From Pholis gunnellus (Eukaryota > Chordata > Actinopteri > Perciformes > Pholidae), in contig OU342807.1 of NCBI GenBank assembly GCA_910591455.2, positions 1,022,747 through 1,086,746 of the forward strand: a DNA stretch of 64,000 nt, given 5' to 3'. The notes under the pieces are model-generated. The model saw nothing but the letters and a program-made list of their open reading frames with translations. It had not been told where the DNA came from and made no database searches. The position numbers were made by a program, and so were the translations under genes. The stretch's first letter is position 1. Each line of letters starts with the position of its first letter. This document shows positions 60,153-64,000 of this stretch, piece by piece.

Positions 60153-60539
60153 TATCTATAAATGAAACACTCCTCACATGGTGTTTGCACTTTTTATTTT
60201 TAAATCTTTGATTATATTTTTTAAGTTTCACCTGCTGATGGAAAATATGTTTTGGGGTTTAAATACATTATACATGTCTAAAAGTAAAGCTTCAGATATT
60301 TAGACAAAAACATCCGCTGTTAAAACTAACTTAATGCTCCTAATTTAATATTGAATATATGTGTTTAATTTGAAGAATTAGTTTATTTGTATTATTGTAT
60401 TGTTAACAGATTATCTTCACTTCCGGAAACAATTAAGCTTCTTTGACTTTATACTCTAGTTTAGCGTGTGCTTTGGTCGCTAAGGCTGTTAACCTCATTA
60501 ATATATGCAGGGGGGGGGGCTATATTTAGACTAATCCGC

Positions 60540-60900
60540 TACATTTAAGTGACGTCATGGAGACACACCCCACCGCCCTCCACCGGGAGGGGATAACATC
60601 TCCTAATTTGGTCATAATGCTACTGGACCCGGTAGCCACGCCCACCTCCTGTGCGTCATGGGCGGGGCAACCGCCATTTTCACAACAGAGAGCCATCTGT
60701 GACAGCCAATGCGCGCCATTTTGGACACGCCACGTTGTCAAGTGTTTAATATACACACAAACACTAACCGATGTTGAAGAATACTTTCTGCCGCGGTGGA
60801 ATATATACACACTGTTTAAAGTGGGCTTTAAAAGGTTATCGCCGTTTACAGAGACGATGGTAATCATAACAAACCACCCGGAAACAACCCACGGTGGGAC
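60540..60900. promoter_or_regulatory. GC-rich segment of atf4 intron 1 with CRE, CCAAT and YY1-like sites
   Basis: CRE 60550-60557; AGCCAATGCGC near 60707; AAAATGGCG on the minus strand near 60672 and 60718. Could be an intronic enhancer or alternative promoter. The 115-codon + frame here has no domain. Confidence 0.35.
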
Positions 60901-60967
60901 TTAATTGACAGCTTGTAATGTGACACCGAGGTGAAAGTTTCGTAAAATAAAATAAATAAATACTTAC

Positions 60968-61120
60968 GCCATTTTGCCAGAAAAAGCCGGAGCACTTAGC
61001 CGCTGCACTGCCGGGTTGTTGCCGCTGCAAAGATAGCCGCCGCGCGCCGTTAAACTGCCATTTTGGCGCGAGACAGCAATCACATGGGAGTTGATATTTA
61101 CGATGTAAGACGTGGCGACG
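60968..61120 (-). promoter_or_regulatory. atf4 first exon and TATA region
   Basis: The exon ends at donor GC|GTAAGT (60968). On the gene strand TATATATATAGGGTGG lies at about 61142-61157, which would place transcription start near 61120. The start is inferred from TATA spacing only. The region is GC-rich. Confidence 0.45.
61050..61061 (-). promoter_or_regulatory. atf4 uORF1 (3 codons)
   Basis: ATG GCA GTT TAA in the first exon, 77 nt before the uORF2 stretch begins. A three-codon uORF1 is the conserved permissive element that lets ribosomes resume scanning and, when eIF2 is phosphorylated, skip uORF2. Confidence 0.8.
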
Positions 61121-61259
61121 AAGACCGAGCGGAGAGAGTCCCACCCTATATATATACAGCCGAAACACCGCCAACGTTCTGCTGCCGCGGTATCACTCCG
61201 CGGGGGCAGTTCGTTCTTAGGTATCGGAGGAGTTTCACCCTCTCAGAGGAAAATAATAA

Positions 61260-62822
61260 TTCATAAGCAATAACCAGCTCACAGCTGGACAGTTTACACA
61301 AACACCGCTGCGATTACTGCGCTTGAACGTGGTTTGTGATTGTGGTTGGATGCATAACGTCTATACACAGCTGACAAAATAGATCCACGTGGAGCTTTAA
61401 ACAGGAGCGTCCTCCGCTCCTCAGAATGTAGGTCAGATGCAAAATGTAAACATTGAGAAAGGAAACAGTTTTTTAGTCTTTTATAAATGTTAATGACTAA
61501 TAAGGGGGACACTAAAACAACACGTAATGCATACATTCAATTAGTTAAATTAATTTTATATTTTTTATATGTGTTTACATTTGTTTAATATTTTTAATTA
61601 TACGTTTAATTCCGGTTGCCTTTATTTAATAACCTAATCTGGGATTAAATTAAATTCAACACACAAAAGATGTATGCAATGAACTGTATTCATGAGCTAT
61701 TCTAACATGTCTGTGCACAATAACGTCACTATATAATAAGAACACGTTCACATCGGTGTACAGTAACTATATGTTGTACTCCTTCATGAGGTATTGATAT
61801 GTTGTACTCCTTCATGAGGTATTGATATGTTGTACTCCTTCATGAGGTATTGATTCGTGACTAACAGTCTCCTGAGAGTTGGTTGCTGCTGGTTAGACTT
61901 GATGAACTCGTCTGGTTCACGTGAGGTAAGAGCTGGACTGCCCCCTGCTGGTGAGCTGCAGGTTTTTAACAGTCCTTAAAATGTAAATATAGATTATCAT
62001 AAAGCAAGAGGTTTGTTTTGTTCAAACAAGACAAAAATCCTTTTTAGTGTTAATACGAGAAATATATGTTTATATTATGATGGTATGAATGAAGAACGAT
62101 CTGGGATTTACGTTGAAAACTCAGAAAAACTAACTTCTCCTGTGGAGGAAAGTGTGTCTGTGTGTGTGTGTGAGTGAGTGTCTGTGTGTGTTAGATACCT
62201 CACCTCTCTCATCACGACGTCATTGTGACATCATCCTCCTTCAGTTTCCTCTTTTCATTTAAATGTTTTATTTCTGTTTATTTGGTTTATTATAACATTG
62301 AATGTAGTGTAATTAATAAATGACTTCCTGTTACTCGTTTACATATTGAGGTCAGAGCTCACTCATCCATGACATGTACCAGCTATTTAACTTCATTATT
62401 ATATTATATAATAATCATAATTATTATATCAGTCCAAGTAAACTCTGAGGTCGGGTTATTTAACATTAAGAAGACGTCATACAGTAGATCATATGGGGTT
62501 ACGAATCTATGAATATGCATTTTGTTTTTCCAATTAAAAAGTTTGAAAATCTAGACACAAGAAGTCTTCTTCTCTGAAACGGCAGAGCTTCCAGCTACTC
62601 GTGTGAGATCACCGAACGCTGAATCCTGCTCACGAACACGTTTAAACCTGGAGATCTAAGGAGGATCCGGCGGGGGCGTCCAGCTAACCGCTAACTGAAG
62701 GTCTGAATCTCCCACAAACCAAAGTATTCTCCTGGTGGTGAAGAGGACGACGCCTTGTTTTGTCGGTTCTGCTATTTCAGATTCAATCAAATAAACTGTG
62801 GGAGTGAAATATGGTGTTGTTA

Positions 62823-62864
<42 letters not shown>

Positions 62865-63340
62865 ATCAGGAGTCCCATGAATTAATATCCTGAGCTCAGG
62901 TGTAAAGGTACAGGAATCACTGTTGTAACCGCAGAGGGAATTTTTATCAACCAGTGAACAGGAAGTGACCACATCTGGACTGAGGAGGAGTGACGTAGAG
63001 ACACCGTATACGTCTCTGGTAGAGACCTGTCAATCACTGTGTAGCCCCGCCCCTAAAGCATCCCCTGCTTTATGGTCTGTGTGACTCTAAATGGACCATC
63101 ATTTACTAAATGAACATCATGCTGTATTGAAGAAGACTTGAAACTAGAGATTGAGACCATAAACTCATGTTTACAATGTTTACTGAGGTAATAAATCAAG
63201 AGAGAAGTAGAGTCATTTTCTCATAGACTTCTATGCAACCAGAGGAGTCGCCCCCTGGAGGACACTAGAGAGAATGCAGCTTTAACACATGAAGCAGAGG
63301 TTGTCGTCTGGTTTAAACTCGTACATTTTGTGCATGTAGA
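61260..63340. other. Intergenic between rps19bp1 and atf4
   Basis: No gene seen. A 28-bp unit is repeated exactly three times at 61769-61852. Other repeats: GT runs near 62155-62190 and 62824-62862. 62990-63290 looks like a dispersed fish repeat with no coding capacity. Confidence 0.6.
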
Positions 63341-63573
63341 TTTATTTCTGTTACACCCTGAACAACAACAACAGTCATCTTGTGATTCTAGATGTTGAAA
63401 CATTTATATGATGAGTTTGAATTTTCAATTCGATAATAAAAAAAGTCTTTAGTTCAAACCGGACAATCCTGATTGAGACCCCAGAACGACGTAAAGCAGT
63501 AAATATCAGCAGCTCCGGGAGTCTCCACTGAGGCTGAAGTGTCTTTGTGTGTGTTTTTTTCCCCCGGTGCGCT

Positions 63574-64000
63574 TCATTTCTTCTCCTCGACAGTCCTGCC
63601 GAAGTATTCCTTCTGGAACTGCTGGAACTCCTTCTCTGTGAACAAAGACGGCGTCTCTTTGGCCTTCTTGGCCGGCGGCTCCGGGTGATTCCTCGACTGC
63701 CTCCCCGAGTTGTGGCTCAGGATCTAAAGTGAGAGACGGAGAGAGAGGAAGTCAAACTCTCTTACAGAGAAGCAGGATAGTTTTGCACGTTTTCTCTGTC
63801 TGAAGTAACAGTAACTAACAGACTTTCTTGACGTGCAAACTTATCTTTTAAATGACAAATGTCTTATACGTGTAATTCATGGATCAAAAGATCACTTCTC
63901 CTGCTGTTGAAATTATATAAAACGTCTCAGAGTGATCTCTGTGCTCTCACCTTCAGAGAGTGAGACTCTGGTGCTTTGTAGTCGGCTTCCATGAAGTACT
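63574..64000 (-). CDS. rps19bp1: RPS19BP1 (AROS), last two exons, 5' part beyond the window
   Basis: Exons 63951-64000 (partial; YFMEADYKAPESHSLK, donor AAG|GTGAGA) and 63574-63723 (acceptor TTTAG, 49 codons and stop). The end reads ILSHNSGRQSRN, PPAKKAKE, LFTEKEFQQFQKEYFG, which fits the C-terminus of RPS19BP1: a QILRQN-type stretch, a basic run, then FTEEDFQKFQ-like text. The product is a small nucleolar protein that binds ribosomal protein S19 and is described as a SIRT1 activator. Human RPS19BP1 also neighbours ATF4. A polyadenylation hexamer on this strand is at 63341-63346. Confidence 0.82.

Larger units (their letters stand above)
59464..60972 (-). promoter_or_regulatory. atf4 uORF2 (spliced, 63 codons, overlaps the atf4 start)
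   Basis: ATG at 60972 is followed by GC and a donor (GC|GTAAGT); the frame continues in the next exon (59594-59758, acceptor TCTCCTCCAG) as G TCT CTC..., then into the exon at 59485 and stops at 59464. It overlaps the atf4 coding start in another frame by 62 nt. This is the inhibitory uORF2 layout known from mammalian ATF4 (59 codons there). Without splicing the ATG would give only Met-Ala-stop. Confidence 0.8.

Noticed and set aside
60002..60190. Minus-strand Tyr/Phe/Ile-rich frame
   Set aside because: Low-complexity translation of an AT-rich minisatellite.
1..64000. tRNA, rRNA and snRNA genes
   Set aside because: No cloverleaf with box A/B, no rRNA core and no snRNA motif could be recognised by eye.

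Overview
The window comes from a vertebrate nuclear genome, almost certainly a teleost fish. Genes have GT-AG introns with matching phases, the DNA is full of CA/TA microsatellites and of LINE, hAT, Harbinger-like and Tc1-like debris, and the main gene family has the fish-type layout FISNA-NACHT-LRR-B30.2. No prokaryotic features are present. I worked by eye; no alignment, domain search or splice predictor was run.

Region 1 (1-47150, + strand) is a tandem array of innate-immune NLR genes. Gene 0 is cut by the left edge and shows only its linker exon and B30.2 exon (1400-2132). Gene A (11317-19465, nine coding exons, 1161 aa) encodes PYRIN - Ser/Gly linker - short linker - FISNA-NACHT - three LRR exons - linker - B30.2. 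Gene B (28497-45453, eight coding exons, 1096 aa) has the same layout but lacks the Ser/Gly linker exon. All exon phases join and both totals divide by three, so both genes look intact. Introns and flanks are also duplicated, and each copy has then taken its own transposon insertions (a long-TIR element, several hATs, an L2-like LINE, nested elements). A conserved upstream block (ETS-like site, TATAAA, TGACGTCA, splice donor) precedes genes A and B. A third copy at 46.6-47.05 kb has no NLR after it and marks the end of the array.

Region 2 (47150-57400) holds hAT and Tc1-like remnants, a HIT-fold protein gene on the minus strand (coding 49901-51122, possibly with a signal-anchor exon at 53134-53213), and then a gene-free stretch with a very large CA-type array and other simple repeats.

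Region 3 (57421-64000) holds atf4 on the minus strand (397 aa, three coding exons, with a uORF1/uORF2 leader) and, upstream of it on the same strand, the last two exons of rps19bp1, cut by the right edge. From general knowledge ATF4 and RPS19BP1 are also neighbours in mammals, so this end looks like conserved synteny with the NLR array beside it.

Functionally, genes 0/A/B would be cytosolic sensors in which PYRIN recruits adaptors, NACHT oligomerises, and LRR plus B30.2 recognise ligand. atf4 is the stress-response bZIP factor under uORF control. The most interesting points are the loss or gain of one symmetric exon between two 19-bp repeats that include the splice donors, B30.2 coding exons that differ more than their noncoding flanks, a frame-preserving fragment of the HIT gene inside the NLR array, the reduced histidine triad of the HIT protein, and an atf4 uORF2 whose coding sequence is created by splicing.
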